Assembly (NCBI GenBank): GCA_016793095.1
Contig: JAEUJQ010000018.1
Span: 1 to 64,000 of the forward strand
Length of the DNA: 64,000 nt
Origin: Myxococcaceae bacterium
GTDB taxonomy: Bacteria > Myxococcota > Myxococcia > Myxococcales > Myxococcaceae
Direction of reading: 5' to 3'
Shown in pieces: positions 1 to 11,300 of the stretch. The notes under the pieces were generated by a model. It worked only from the letters and a program-made list of their open reading frames with translations, searched no databases and was not told the DNA's origin. Every line of letters starts with the position of its first letter. The first letter of the stretch is position 1. A program made the translations under genes and the position numbers.

Positions 1-668
<668 letters not shown>

Positions 669-686
669 ACCCCAGCCACTCACTCC

Positions 687-723
687 CGGCCTCGCTCTCG
701 AAGACGTCTTCGGAGCGGGGCCG
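687..723. terminator. Hairpin between convergent genes
   Basis: The 71-bp gap between two convergent stops holds a long dyad. Its centre is the perfect 14-bp palindrome CGAAGACGTCTTCG (699-712), extended outward by CGCTC/GAGCG and a GC-rich outer stem with one bulged T and a G-T pair. There is no clear T-run, so a bidirectional terminator is inferred from position and stem strength. Confidence 0.5.
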
Positions 724-739
724 AGGTGCGTCTGGCGCT

Positions 740-3700
740 TCAGGGCGTGACGGTGAGCGGCGCGAGGCTCTGCAGCTCGAAGCCCAGGCCCGTGTTGCCG
801 CCGGAGCCGTCGGTGTCGCAGACCGTCCAGCTCACGCCCTGGTCGAGGCTGAAGCGGTAGGCGTAGCGGTAGCTGCCGACGGCGGGAGCGGTGAACGACG
901 CCTGGTACTCGTCGTTGTTGCCGACCTGCACGTTGTACGTCGCGTTCACCCACGTCCACGACTGGTACTGCGGGTTCGAGCCCACCGGCCCGTAGCCGAG
1001 CTGCGCACGAACGCTGGTGGGCGCTCCTGCGGCCTCGGTCGTGCCCGTCTCGAAGACCTGCCCGTACACCGTCGAGGTCGTCGTGCCAGTGGTGGCCGAG
1101 AGCGACGTGGGGAACTGCACCACGCAGTAGTCGGCCTCGACGAGCGGCGCCGACGTCTCGTTGAGCACCACGCACGCGCAGGCCTGGGCCGCGCTGGCCG
1201 TGTTCCGCGGAGCGGGTGTGCCGGCCACGAAGTCGACCGAGTTCGTGTTCACGTCAGCGCAGGTCTGACCCACGCGCTGAATCGAGGTCGTCGCCGACGG
1301 CGCTGGCGTGTTCGCTGCGCCTTCACGGCAGTTGGCGGTGGTGCCGTAGCCGACGAAGTCGACGACGGCGGCTCCCGTGGGGCAGGTGACGGCGCCGACG
1401 TTGGTGGTGGTGTTCAGCAGGGCCAGCTTGCCGGCCGCCTGCGCCATGTTGACGGCCGTGCTGCTGACGTCGGGGGTCGGCAACGCGGCGCCGACGCCTC
1501 CGACCGGGCCGACCTGAACGAGGAAGTAGCCGCCCGGCGCGATGGCGCCCGAGAGCGCGATGGTCGTCCACGTGGTGCCCGTCGTGCTCGCGTACTGGAG
1601 CGACCAGCCCGCGAGGCTCACCGTCGTCGTGCCGCGGTTGTGCAGCTCGACGAAGTCGGCGTTGTACGGAGCGCCAGAGCCCGCGCCGCCACCGAACAGC
1701 TGGCTGATGACGACCGACCCTTCACAGAGGTTGGGGCTGGTGGTGGTGAAGCCCGTCGCCTGCGTGAAGGTGCTGGCCAGCGCCGTGCCGCTGCTGCCCG
1801 TCGCGGCCGTGGTGACGCGCACGCGGTAGGTGGTGTTCACCAGCAGGCCCGGCGCGGGCGTGACGGTGGCGATGGTGTTGCCGGCGCTCATCACCGCGCT
1901 GGCCGACGAGAGCGCGATGCAGCTCGTGAAGTTGTCGAGCGAGACCTGAATCGAGCCCGAGCACGTGCCCGCCGTCGTCTGGGCCGTCAGCGTGGCCGGG
2001 TTCATCGACACGCTGAAGGTCACCGCAATGGTGGTGCCTGCCGGTCCACTCGTGCCATCGCCTGGGCTCACGCTCGAGACCGCCGCAGACGACACGCACG
2101 CGCCCACGCCGTCGCAGCTGGTGCCGCCGTTCTGGGTGCAGGCCACGCCGGCGCCGACGGGCGGGTTCGACGGCGTGCCAGTGGTGCAGACGTCGTCGGT
2201 GCACTGGTTGCCGTCGACGGGCACGTCGGAGTCCTTCGTCGCGTTCGTGGTGCCGCCCGAGCCGTCACACTGCTCCTCGTGGCAATCGCCAGGCGTCTGC
2301 GTCGGCACCGCGGTGCCCGAGCTCGTGTAGCTCATGCCGCAGGTGTTCGAGAGGCAGGTGCGCGACTGACAGGCGGTGTCGGAGCCGGGGCACTGCGTGG
2401 GCGTGTTGCAGGCCACACAGGCGCTGGCGCCGTTGCAGAACGCGCCGCCGTTCTGCGAGCAGCTCGTGTTCACCGCGGTCGGCGGGTTCGAGGGCGTGCC
2501 GCCGCTGCAGACGTCGTTCGTGCACTGGTTTCCATCGAGCGGCACGTCGGCGTCGTCGACGACGGTGGTGACCGCTCCGGAGCCGTTGCACTGCCTGACG
2601 TGACAGTCGCCGGTCGTCTGGCTCGCGACCACCGTGCCGACGGGAGTGAGCGCGACACCGCAGCTGCCGGTGGTGCACGTGCGCGTGCTGCACTCGGTGT
2701 CGGTTCCGCTGCACTGGCTGGCGACGTTGCAGGCGACGCAGACGCTGCTGCCGTTGCAGAACGAGCCGCCGTTCTGGTTGCACGTGGTGTCGATGGGCGC
2801 GGGTGGGTTCGACGGTGTGCCGTTGGTGCAGACGTCGTTGGTGCACTGGTTGCCGTCGACGGGAACGTCACCGGCGGTGTTCACGACGATGAGCGAGCCG
2901 AAGCCGTCGCACTCGTTCGTCTTGCAGTCGCCGCCGATCTGCGTGGGCACGGGCGTGAGCGCGGGCGTGTTGTCGACGCCGCAGACGCCCGAGTTGCAGG
3001 TGCGGGTGCGGCACTCGGTGTCGGAGCCCGCGCATTGTGAGGCCACGTTGCACGCGACGCACGCGCCGAAGGCGTTGCAGAAGGCGCCGCCGTTCTGCGT
3101 GCAGGCCGAGTTGATGGGCAGCGGCGGGTTCGAGGGCACGCCGTTGGTGCAGACATCTCCCGTGCACTGGCTGCCGTCGACCGGCACGTCGGAGTCGAGG
3201 ACGACGCTGACGATGGCGCCCGAGCCGTTGCACTGCGCCTGCCGACAGTCACCAGTGGTCTGGCTCGAAACTGGCGTTCCACTGGCCGTGAAGTCGACGC
3301 CACACGTTCCGCCGTTGCAGGTGCGTGTGCGGCATTCGGTGTCGCTGCCGCTGCACTGGCTGGCGACGTTGCAGGCGACGCAGGCGCTGCTGCCGTTGCA
3401 GAACGAGCCGCCGTTCTGCGAGCAGGTGGTGTCGATGGGCGCGGGTGGGTTCGACGGAGTGCCGTTCGTGCAGACGTCGTTCGTGCACTGGTTGCCGTCG
3501 ATGGGAACGTCACCGGCGGCGTTCACGACGATGGGCGAGCCGAAGCCGTCGCACTCGTTCGTCTTGCAGTCACCCGCGGTCTGGCTTGCGACGGGCGTCA
3601 GCGCAGGCGTGTTGGTGACGCCGCAGACGCCAGCGTTGCAGGTGCGGGTGCGGCACTCGGTATCGGAGCCCGCGCACTGGGTGGGCACGTTGCACGCGAC

Positions 3701-5575
3701 GCACGCGCCAGTGGCGTTGCAGAAGGCGCCTCCGTTCTGCGTGCACGCGGTGTTGATGGGCGCGGGAGGATTCGAGGGCACCCCGTTGGTGCACACGTCG
3801 CTCGTGCATTGGCTGCCATCGACGGGCACGTCGGAGTTCAGCGCGACGCTGACGATGACGCCCGCGCCGTTGCACTGCGCCTGCTGACAATCTCCGGCGG
3901 TCTGACTCGCGACGACCGTGCCGCTCGGAGCGAAGGTGACTCCACACACGCCCGCGCCGGAGCACGTGCGGGTACGGCACTCGGTGTCGCTGCCGCTGCA
4001 CTGGGTGGCGACGTTGCACGCGACGCACGAGCCAGTGGCGTTGCAGAACGAGCCGCCGTTCTGGTTGCACGTGGTGTCGATGGGCCTCGGTGGGTTCGAC
4101 GGCACGCCGTTGGTGCAGACGTCGTTGGTGCACTGGTTTCCGTCGACTGGCACGTCGCCCGCGGTGTTGACGACGATGGGCGAGCCGAAGCCGTCACACT
4201 CGTTCGTCTTGCAGTCTCCGGCCGTCTGGCTCGCGACTGGCGTCAGCGCAGGCGTGTTGTTCACACCGCAGACGCCCGCGTTGCACGTGCGGGTGCGGCA
4301 CTCGGTGTCAGAGCCAGGACACTGCGTGGCGACGTTGCACGCGACGCACGCGCCGGTCGCGTTGCAGAAGGCGCCTCCGTTCTGCGTGCACGCGGTGTTG
4401 ATGGGCGCGGGCGGGTTCGACGGCACGCCGTTGGTGCACACGTCGCTGGTGCACTGGTTGTTGTCGACGGGCACGTCGCTGTTGAGCACCACGAGCGCGA
4501 TGCCGCCCGAGCCATTGCACTGTGCGGCCTGGCAGTCGCCAGCTGTCTGCGTGGGCAGTGGCGTGCCGCTGGCCGTGAACGTGTTGCCACACACGCCCGC
4601 GGTGCACGTGCGCGTGCCGCAGAAGGTGTCGCTGCCGGGGCACTGTGAGGCGGTGTTGCACGCGACGCACTGCCCAGTCGTGTTGCAGACCGAGCCGCCG
4701 TTCTGCGCGCACACCGTGTCGACTGGTTCGGGTGGAAACGCCGGCATGCCGTTGGTGCAGGTCTGCTGCGTGCACGCGTTGCCGTCGTCGGCAGGGAGGT
4801 CTGCGTTGTCGTTGACGACGACCAGGGCACCCAGGCCGTCACAGCGCCGCACGCGGCAGTCGCCCGCAGTCTGCATTGCCGTCGGGCCGGCGCTTCGCGG
4901 CGTGACGACGCACATCGATGAGATGCACGCGACCTGCTGACACTCCGAGACGGCTGCGCAGTCGCCGACCGTCACGCAGGAGCCAGCGGAACCGCCCGCA
5001 GTCGAGCCACCCGCCGCTCCGCCTGCCGTGGATCCGCCTGCCGTGGATCCGCCTGCCGTGGATCCGCCTGCCGTCGAACCGCCTGCCGTGGATCCGCCCG
5101 CCGTGGACCCGCCTGCCGTCGATCCGCCCGCCGTGGACCCGCCTGCCGTGGATCCGCCCGCCGTTGATCCGCCTGCCGTTGATCCGCCCGCCGTTGATCC
5201 GCCCGCCGTGGATCCGCCTGCCGTCGAGCCGCCCGCCGTCGAGCCGCCCGCCGTCGAGCCGCCTGCCGTCGAGCCTCCTGCCGTCGAGCCTCCCGCCGTG
5301 CCGCCCGCTGTCGAGCCTCCCGCTGTCGAGCCGCCCGCCGTTCCCCCGCCCGTTCCGAAGGAGCTGCACGAGCCGTTGATGCATGCCTGATTGAAGGAGC
5401 AGCTGCCGCACGCGAGGCCCCCGATGCCGCAAGCCGTCGACAGACTCCCGGGGTTGCAGACTCCGTCGGCACCGCAGCAGCCACGACAGTTCGAGGTGTC
5501 ACACCGGGTCGGGCCAGGCGTCGTTCCGCAAGCCGCAGCCAGGCCGAGGATGAAGCCGATCGAGAGAGCGCGCAT
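740..5575 (-). CDS. Giant Cys-repeat lipoprotein with GGSTA stalk, Ig-like and lamin-tail domains
   Basis: 1,611 residues, exported: the N-terminus ends in a lipobox (LAAAC, Cys16). A compact Cys-rich cap follows (RCDTSNC, CRGCC, PGS, ACG), then about 22 GGSTA repeats forming a flexible stalk. Next come nine tandem Cys-rich modules of roughly 105 residues (each with QTAGDC, DVPVDGNQCT and NGG.FCN motifs), a Big_5-type Ig-like domain (around VSSVSPGDGTSGP), a lamin-tail domain (VVISQLFGGG, ADFVELHN, AGWSLQY) and a short beta-rich tail. The cap is shared with the lipoprotein at 18150-19433. It is probably surface-displayed; the ligand is unknown. It is divergent from the hybrid histidine kinase, with 183 bp between the starts. 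Confidence 0.8.
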   Translation of the reverse strand: MRALSIGFILGLAAACGTTPGPTRCDTSNCRGCCGADGVCNPGSLSTACGIGGLACGSCSFNQACINGSCSSFGTGGGTAGGSTAGGSTAGGTAGGSTAGGSTAGGSTAGGSTAGGSTAGGSTAGGSTAGGSTAGGSTAGGSTAGGSTAGGSTAGGSTAGGSTAGGSTAGGSTAGGSTAGGSTAGGAAGGSTAGGSAGSCVTVGDCAAVSECQQVACISSMCVVTPRSAGPTAMQTAGDCRVRRCDGLGALVVVNDNADLPADDGNACTQQTCTNGMPAFPPEPVDTVCAQNGGSVCNTTGQCVACNTASQCPGSDTFCGTRTCTAGVCGNTFTASGTPLPTQTAGDCQAAQCNGSGGIALVVLNSDVPVDNNQCTSDVCTNGVPSNPPAPINTACTQNGGAFCNATGACVACNVATQCPGSDTECRTRTCNAGVCGVNNTPALTPVASQTAGDCKTNECDGFGSPIVVNTAGDVPVDGNQCTNDVCTNGVPSNPPRPIDTTCNQNGGSFCNATGSCVACNVATQCSGSDTECRTRTCSGAGVCGVTFAPSGTVVASQTAGDCQQAQCNGAGVIVSVALNSDVPVDGSQCTSDVCTNGVPSNPPAPINTACTQNGGAFCNATGACVACNVPTQCAGSDTECRTRTCNAGVCGVTNTPALTPVASQTAGDCKTNECDGFGSPIVVNAAGDVPIDGNQCTNDVCTNGTPSNPPAPIDTTCSQNGGSFCNGSSACVACNVASQCSGSDTECRTRTCNGGTCGVDFTASGTPVSSQTTGDCRQAQCNGSGAIVSVVLDSDVPVDGSQCTGDVCTNGVPSNPPLPINSACTQNGGAFCNAFGACVACNVASQCAGSDTECRTRTCNSGVCGVDNTPALTPVPTQIGGDCKTNECDGFGSLIVVNTAGDVPVDGNQCTNDVCTNGTPSNPPAPIDTTCNQNGGSFCNGSSVCVACNVASQCSGTDTECSTRTCTTGSCGVALTPVGTVVASQTTGDCHVRQCNGSGAVTTVVDDADVPLDGNQCTNDVCSGGTPSNPPTAVNTSCSQNGGAFCNGASACVACNTPTQCPGSDTACQSRTCLSNTCGMSYTSSGTAVPTQTPGDCHEEQCDGSGGTTNATKDSDVPVDGNQCTDDVCTTGTPSNPPVGAGVACTQNGGTSCDGVGACVSSAAVSSVSPGDGTSGPAGTTIAVTFSVSMNPATLTAQTTAGTCSGSIQVSLDNFTSCIALSSASAVMSAGNTIATVTPAPGLLVNTTYRVRVTTAATGSSGTALASTFTQATGFTTTSPNLCEGSVVISQLFGGGAGSGAPYNADFVELHNRGTTTVSLAGWSLQYASTTGTTWTTIALSGAIAPGGYFLVQVGPVGGVGAALPTPDVSSTAVNMAQAAGKLALLNTTTNVGAVTCPTGAAVVDFVGYGTTANCREGAANTPAPSATTSIQRVGQTCADVNTNSVDFVAGTPAPRNTASAAQACACVVLNETSAPLVEADYCVVQFPTSLSATTGTTTSTVYGQVFETGTTEAAGAPTSVRAQLGYGPVGSNPQYQSWTWVNATYNVQVGNNDEYQASFTAPAVGSYRYAYRFSLDQGVSWTVCDTDGSGGNTGLGFELQSLAPLTVTP
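2270..4870. repeat. Higher-order tandem repeat, period about 640 bp
   Basis: Nine Cys-rich modules lie in tandem in the lipoprotein gene. Over most of the array two types alternate: type A contains DCKTNECDGFG and type B contains AQCNG.G. The A-type DNA recurs near 2892, 3538 and 4174, so the near-identical unit is the A+B pair of about 640 bp. This suggests recent amplification of a module pair by unequal recombination. The outermost modules are more divergent. Confidence 0.75.
4985..5362. repeat. 15-bp tandem repeat encoding the GGSTA stalk
   Basis: About two dozen in-frame copies of a 15-bp unit close to GATCCGCCTGCCGTG (plus strand) encode Gly-Gly-Ser-Thr-Ala on the minus strand. Copies differ mainly at third positions. 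The unit is a multiple of three, so copy-number change would alter stalk length without a frameshift. Confidence 0.9.
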
Positions 5576-5758
5576 GCGGGCGCTCTACGGGCGGAGCCTG
5601 AAGCCAGTCAAGCATCCAGGCCTCGCGTGCGTGACTCACGAGCTTCACGCTCCACGCGCGGCTCCCGGTGAGTGGGTACGCGTTGACCTGGTCCAAACGA
5701 ATCGCAGGGGCCCACCGCCGATGCTACCGTCAGCGCGCCGTCGAGCCCCGGAGCGCTG

Positions 5759-8248
5759 ATGTCGGAAGTCTCCTGCCGCGCCTTTTCGTTCTTCACCGAA
5801 GCGGAGAAGCGTGGCCTCGTCGTCATCGACGAGCTCCTCCAGAACCAGCGGCTCACCCGTCCGGAGCTCGAGGACCCGACCAACCGCGTGCGCTGGGACG
5901 ACTGGGCGGAGCTGTGCGACCGCTTCGCCGCGAAGCTGGGCTCCGACGACGCGGTGGTGCAATCGGGTGAGTTCGCGCTGGCCGAGGGGTTTCTGGGTGG
6001 GCTCCTCAAGGTCGTGGGCCTGGTCAGCGATCCCCGGCAGCTCTACGAGCTGGGCGGCCGGTGGACCGGACCGTCGCTCTACCGGAGCGTCGAGTTCGGG
6101 GTCGAGCCGCTCGCCGGCTCGCGCTCGGTCCTGTTCACCGCGCGGCTGAGGCCCGGGTTTCGTCCCTGCCGCTCGTGGTTCCTCATGGTGCAGGGCGCCC
6201 TCGCCTCGATTCCCCGGCTGCTGAGCCTGCCTGACGCGGTGGTGGAGCGGCTCGAGTGGACCGGCCACGGCGCCGCCTTCCGCATCACGCCGCCCCCGAG
6301 CCGCCCCGTCGGCTCGTTCTTCTCGCGCGCCCTGGTGGCGCTGCGCAGCCCGAACGTCATCTTCGACGAGCTGAGCTCGCAGCAGGTGCAGGTGACCGCC
6401 GCCCTCGAGGACATGCGGCGCTCGGCCCGCGCCTTCCGCAACACCCTCGATGCGCTGCCCTACCTCGTCGCCGTGCACGACAAGAGCCCCCGGGCCAACC
6501 TGCTCTATGCGAACCCGGCCTTTGCCAGCTTCTTCGGCCGCTCGCAGAGCTCGCTGGTCGGCGTCGAGCTGCCCTCGCTGTTCCCCGCGGAAGCCAGGCG
6601 CCTGGTGGGAGTCGCCGACGCCACCCCGCACGCCGTGCAGCTCGAGCTCGGCGGGGAGCGCTTCGAGCTCGAGGTGGCTGGCTTCGACAGCATCGAGTTC
6701 GGTGGGCAGCAGGCCGCCATCTTCCACGCGCGCGACCTCACCGCCACCCGCCGCGCCGAGCGACAGGCCGAGCGCAGCGAGCAGGCGCTCAAGTCACTGC
6801 TCGACGCCTTCCCTGACCTGGTGATGCGCTTCGACGAGCACCTGGTTCTGCGCTCCGTGCACGGCGGCATCGACGTACCGGAAGCGAGGCTCGTCAGCGA
6901 GCGCATCGGCCAGTCGCATCGCGACGTGGTGAAGCTCTTCACCTGGGTGCCTGGGGCCCTGAACGAAGGCTCGGCCGCGGTCCTCGAAGAGGTGCACCGG
7001 TCGGGGCGCGCGGCGAGTCAGTCGGCCTCGATTCCCGGCCCGGACGGGCGGCAGCAGGAGCTGCTCATTCGCGTCGTTCCGCTCGGTGAAGGGGTCGTCC
7101 TCATCGTGCACGACGAGACCGAGCGCCGGAACGTCGAGCGCCGCCTGCAGGTGGCCGAGCGCATGGCCTCGCTTGGCACGCTCGCCGCCGGGGTCGCCCA
7201 CGAGATCAACAACCCGCTGTCCTGGGTCCTCGCGAACGTCGAGCTGCTCCTCAGCCAGCTCGAGAAAGGCGAGTCGCCCCACGACGCCCGCGAGCTCCTC
7301 ACCGAGGTCCGCGACGGCGCCCGACGGATTCGCGACACCGTCTCGCGCATGAAGGAGTTCAGCCGCGTGCCGCCCTCGACGCGCGCACGCGTCGATCTCT
7401 CGAAGGCCTTCGAGCGGGCAGGGCGCATGACCCACCATGAGTTCAAGCACTGCGCCCGCCTCGAGCTCGACCTGCCCCCAGCGTTGCCCGAGGTGATGGG
7501 CGACGACACCGAGCTGACGCAGGTCTTCGTCAACCTGCTGTCCAACGCCGCCCAGGCGATGCCGCCCGGTGCCAGCCCCGAGACGCACGGGGTGACGGTG
7601 CAGGCGCGGCACGTCGAGCAGTCGGTGGTGGTGACCGTGACGGACACCGGCGTGGGGATCCCGCCCGAGGTCCGCGACCGCGTGTTCGACCCGTTCGTCA
7701 CGACGAAGCACACCAGCAAGGGAACCGGGCTGGGGCTCGCCATCTCGATGCGGACGGTCGAGAGCGTGGGCGGCACCATCACCGTCGAGAGCGAGCCGGG
7801 GCACACGGTCTTCACGGTGACGCTGCCCGTCGCGCGGCTCGAGACCCCGGTCCCGGCGCGCTCGCGCAACACGCCGGCGCCGCGGCCCTCGCGCGTCCTC
7901 ATCGTCGATGACGAGCCGCTGGTCGGGGCCAGCCTGGTGCGGCTGCTCGAGGGGCACGAGGTCGAGGTGGTGACGACTGCTGACGCGGCGCTCTCCCGCC
8001 TCGAGGCGGCCGCCTCACCCCCCGACCTCGTCCTCTGCGACCTGATGATGCCCGGGCGGAGCGGCATCGACGTCTACGAGCAGCTCGCCGCGAGCCGACC
8101 AGAGCTGCTCGACCGGGTGGTGATGATGACCGGCGGCACGTTCACCGCCCGCGCCGAGTCCTTCCTCGCCAGCACGCCCTGCCGAGTGCTGCAGAAGCCC
8201 TTCGGCGCGGACGAGCTGCGGCGCCTGCTCGCCGAGCGGAGCCCGTGA
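5759..8248 (+). CDS. Hybrid sensor histidine kinase/response regulator
   Basis: 829 residues. The first 200 residues are an unassigned sensory region without membrane helices. Two PAS domains follow (about 224-334 and 338-458), then HisKA with the phospho-acceptor His481 in GVAHEINNP, a HATPase domain (about 575-690, with NLLSNAAQAM as N-box and GTGLGLAIS as G2 box) and a C-terminal receiver (about 705-829) with phospho-acceptor Asp761 in LCDLMMPG. It is a cytosolic phosphorelay kinase. A GGAG lies just upstream of the ATG. No DNA-binding regulator is adjacent, so the output partner is unknown. Confidence 0.92.
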   Translation: MSEVSCRAFSFFTEAEKRGLVVIDELLQNQRLTRPELEDPTNRVRWDDWAELCDRFAAKLGSDDAVVQSGEFALAEGFLGGLLKVVGLVSDPRQLYELGGRWTGPSLYRSVEFGVEPLAGSRSVLFTARLRPGFRPCRSWFLMVQGALASIPRLLSLPDAVVERLEWTGHGAAFRITPPPSRPVGSFFSRALVALRSPNVIFDELSSQQVQVTAALEDMRRSARAFRNTLDALPYLVAVHDKSPRANLLYANPAFASFFGRSQSSLVGVELPSLFPAEARRLVGVADATPHAVQLELGGERFELEVAGFDSIEFGGQQAAIFHARDLTATRRAERQAERSEQALKSLLDAFPDLVMRFDEHLVLRSVHGGIDVPEARLVSERIGQSHRDVVKLFTWVPGALNEGSAAVLEEVHRSGRAASQSASIPGPDGRQQELLIRVVPLGEGVVLIVHDETERRNVERRLQVAERMASLGTLAAGVAHEINNPLSWVLANVELLLSQLEKGESPHDARELLTEVRDGARRIRDTVSRMKEFSRVPPSTRARVDLSKAFERAGRMTHHEFKHCARLELDLPPALPEVMGDDTELTQVFVNLLSNAAQAMPPGASPETHGVTVQARHVEQSVVVTVTDTGVGIPPEVRDRVFDPFVTTKHTSKGTGLGLAISMRTVESVGGTITVESEPGHTVFTVTLPVARLETPVPARSRNTPAPRPSRVLIVDDEPLVGASLVRLLEGHEVEVVTTADAALSRLEAAASPPDLVLCDLMMPGRSGIDVYEQLAASRPELLDRVVMMTGGTFTARAESFLASTPCRVLQKPFGADELRRLLAERSP

Positions 8249-8294
8249 AAAAAAAGCGACGGCGCCACGCGTCGGGGGAGCACGCAGCGCCGTC
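8248..8294 (-). terminator. Rho-independent terminator for minus-strand transcription
   Basis: Read on the minus strand, a perfect 8-bp stem (GACGGCGC at 8258-8265 pairing with GCGCCGTC at 8287-8294) is followed by a run of eight T. On the plus strand the run is A and precedes the hairpin. The element therefore faces the 3' end of the histidine kinase gene and would stop antisense transcripts entering it. No minus-strand gene is visible just upstream. Confidence 0.5.
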
Positions 8295-8399
8295 GGCGCA
8301 GTCGACAGCGATGACCGCGCATCAACTTCGTCTTTTCTGAGCACTGGAGTACGCAGCAGCCACACGTCGCGCAACTGAACCTTCGTGACGTTTTTTCGA

Positions 8400-11300
8400 A
8401 TGAACACCTCACTCCTTCTTGTCTCGTTGGTGCTGGGCCGGCTTGACAGCCCGGTGACGGAGCAGGCCGAGGCGCTGGCGAAGACGGCCCTCGCCCGGGC
8501 GCACGAGCCACGCGGCGGCGCCGCGCTCATCCGCCTCCACTCCCTCATCGACGAGGTTGACGACCTCAACCTGCTCGCAGAGCCCACCTTCACCATCGCG
8601 GCGCGGCGCTCGACGGATCCGAACGTTCGCGTGGTGGCGAAGCTGCTCCTCATCGACCTCGAGCGCGCGCGAGGCCGCACGGTGCGCGCGCAGGACCTCA
8701 CCAGAGAGCTCGGCTTCGTGCAGGACTGGTACCTCACGGGTGGCTTCGACAACGAGGGCAAGGGCGGCTGCGACACGGACTTCGGGCCTGAGTCGGCGAC
8801 CGATCTGAAGGCGAGCTACCCCGCCCAGGGGCGCGAGGTGACGTGGCTGCGGCCCGCAGCGAAGCGCCACGACGGGTACGTGGACCTCTCGGTGCCGCTG
8901 CGCCCGGCGACCGAGGCGGTCGGCTACGGCCTCACCTGGCTGCAGGCGTCGGCCGAGCTCAAGGCGGTGCTCTCGCTCGGCACCTCGGGCGGCTTCCGCC
9001 TCTTCGTCAACGGCGTGAAGGTGGCCTCGAGCGACCGCTACAACCAGCCGCGCGTCGATCAACACCGCGTCGAGGTGAAGCTCCGCAAGGGCTTCAACCG
9101 GGTGCTGCTGAAGGTGTGTCAGGAGCGCGGCCCCTTCGGCTTCCACCTGCGCGCCGAGAGGGCCGAGGGGCAGGGCGCTGCCGCCTCGTTCCAGGTGGCG
9201 CTGCCCGAGGTGGCGCCGCCGCTGGAGAAGGGTGGTGCGCCCGCGCCGCTGAGATTGCCGACGCTGGCCGAGGCCGTGCTGGCGAAGGTGGCCGCGCAGC
9301 CGGCCGACGCCGAGCTCCGCGCCGACGCCGCCGTCATCCTCGCGTGGACCCGCGCCTGGGAGGAGAAGGAGCGCACGCCGATGCTCGAGGCGGAGAAGGC
9401 CGCTGACGCGAAGCCCGGCGACGTCGAGCTCCAGCTCCTGGCCGCCCAGCTCCAGCTCGACGACGCCAACCACCGTCGCCGGTACCTCGAGCGGGGCCTC
9501 GCCCTCGACCCGAAGCACGCCCGGCTGCGGCTTGCCCTCGCGCAGCACGAGCTGGCCATGGAGCACCCGGCCCGCGCGCTCGAGCTCGCCACCGCGCTCC
9601 TCTCGGACAAGCCCGACTTCGCGGGGGCCTGGCAGGTGAAGATCCGCGCGCTCGAGGCGCTCGGTGAGCGCGTGGCGTCGCTCCGCGCCGTCGAGGAGGC
9701 CTTCGCGCGGCTCCACCTGGTGCCGCCCATCGGGCGTGAGGCCATCGCCGCCTCGCGCCGCCTCGATCGCGTCGAGGAGGCCATCGCGCGGGCGCGCATG
9801 GTGCTGTCCCTGCGCTTCGACGATGTCAGCACCCGGCGAACGCTGGCGGCCACGCTCGCCGACCTCGGCCGCCTCGACGAGGCCATCGACCAGTACAAGA
9901 AGGTGCTGGCGCTCGACCCGCTCGACGTCGGCACGGTGCTGCGCCTGGCCGAGCTCGAGGCCGCCAACGCCCGGCAGAACGACGCCAGGGGCCACTTCAG
10001 GCAGGCGAAGGCGCTGTCACCTGACGAGCCTGACGTGCACGAGCGCGAGGGCCGGGCGCTGCTGCACGTCGGCGAACGGGACGCGGCGCTGGCGGCCTTC
10101 ACCACCGCGCTCAAGCTGCGGCCGCAGAACCCCGCGCTGAAGGAGCTGGTGCGCACGCTGCGCGGTGACGAGCTCGACTCGGCCACGCCTCACGCGCTGG
10201 CGGTCGCGTCCCTGCTCCCCCAGGCGAAGGGCCTCACGGGCGAAGACGCGGTGACGCTGGCTGACGTCACCTTCGTGAAGGTGCAGACGAGCGGCCTCTC
10301 CTCCCGCTTCCAGCAGCTCGCGGTGAAGGTGCTGAACCAGCGCGGCGTCGAGGCCTTCCGCCAGCTGCCCATCACGTACTCGCCCGACCGCCAGGAGGTG
10401 CGCGTGTTGAAGGCGCGCATCACCAAGCCCGACGGCAGCATCGTGGACTCGTTCGGTGACGGCGAGCGCAACATCAACGAGCCGTGGACGGGCATGTACT
10501 ACGACGCGCGCGCGCGGGTGCTCACCTTCCCGGCGCTGGCGCCCGGCGACGTGCTCGAGCTGCAGTGGCGCCTCGACGACACGTCCCTCGACAACCTGTT
10601 GTCCGACTACTGGGGCGACGTGGACGCGGTGCAGGCGACGGTGCCGAAGCTGCGCTACCGCTACCTCGTCGAGATGCCCGCCGCGCGGAAGCTGGCCTGG
10701 AACGCGGCCACGCTGCCGGCCTGGGTGAAGGCGTCGCAGGAGACGAAGGGCGAGCGCACGCTGTACCGCTTCGAGGCAGACGACGTGAAGAAGGTGGTGC
10801 CCGAGCCGCAGATGCCGGGCTGGGCCGAGGTGGCCACGCCGCTCCACCTGTCCACCTACCAGTCGTGGGACGCGGTCGGCCGCTACTGGTGGGGCCTCGT
10901 TCGCGACCAGCTCACCACCAACGACGAGCTTCAGAAGACGGTGGACACGGTGCTCAAGGGCATCGACCGGAAGAAGCAGGCCGACGTGGTGGCCGCCATC
11001 TACGGCTTCGTCGTCACCAACACGCGCTACGTCGCGCTCGAGTTCGGCATTCACGGCTACAAGCCCTACCGGGTCGATCGCGTGCTGGCGCGGCGCTTCG
11101 GCGACTGCAAGGACAAGGCGTCGCTCATCGTCGCGATGCTGAAGCTGGCGGGCGTGGACGCACGGCTGGTGCTCCTGCGCATGCGGAGCCTCGGCGTCCT
11201 GCCGGCAGAGCCGGCGTCGCTGGCGGCCTTCAACCACGCCATCGCGTACGTGCCGGCGCTCGACCTCTGGCTCGATGGCACGGCGGACTTCCACGGCAGC

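Noticed and set aside
4985-5362. Short regular repeats considered as a CRISPR array
   Set aside because: Units are 15 bp without spacers, in frame, and encode a Gly-rich stalk.
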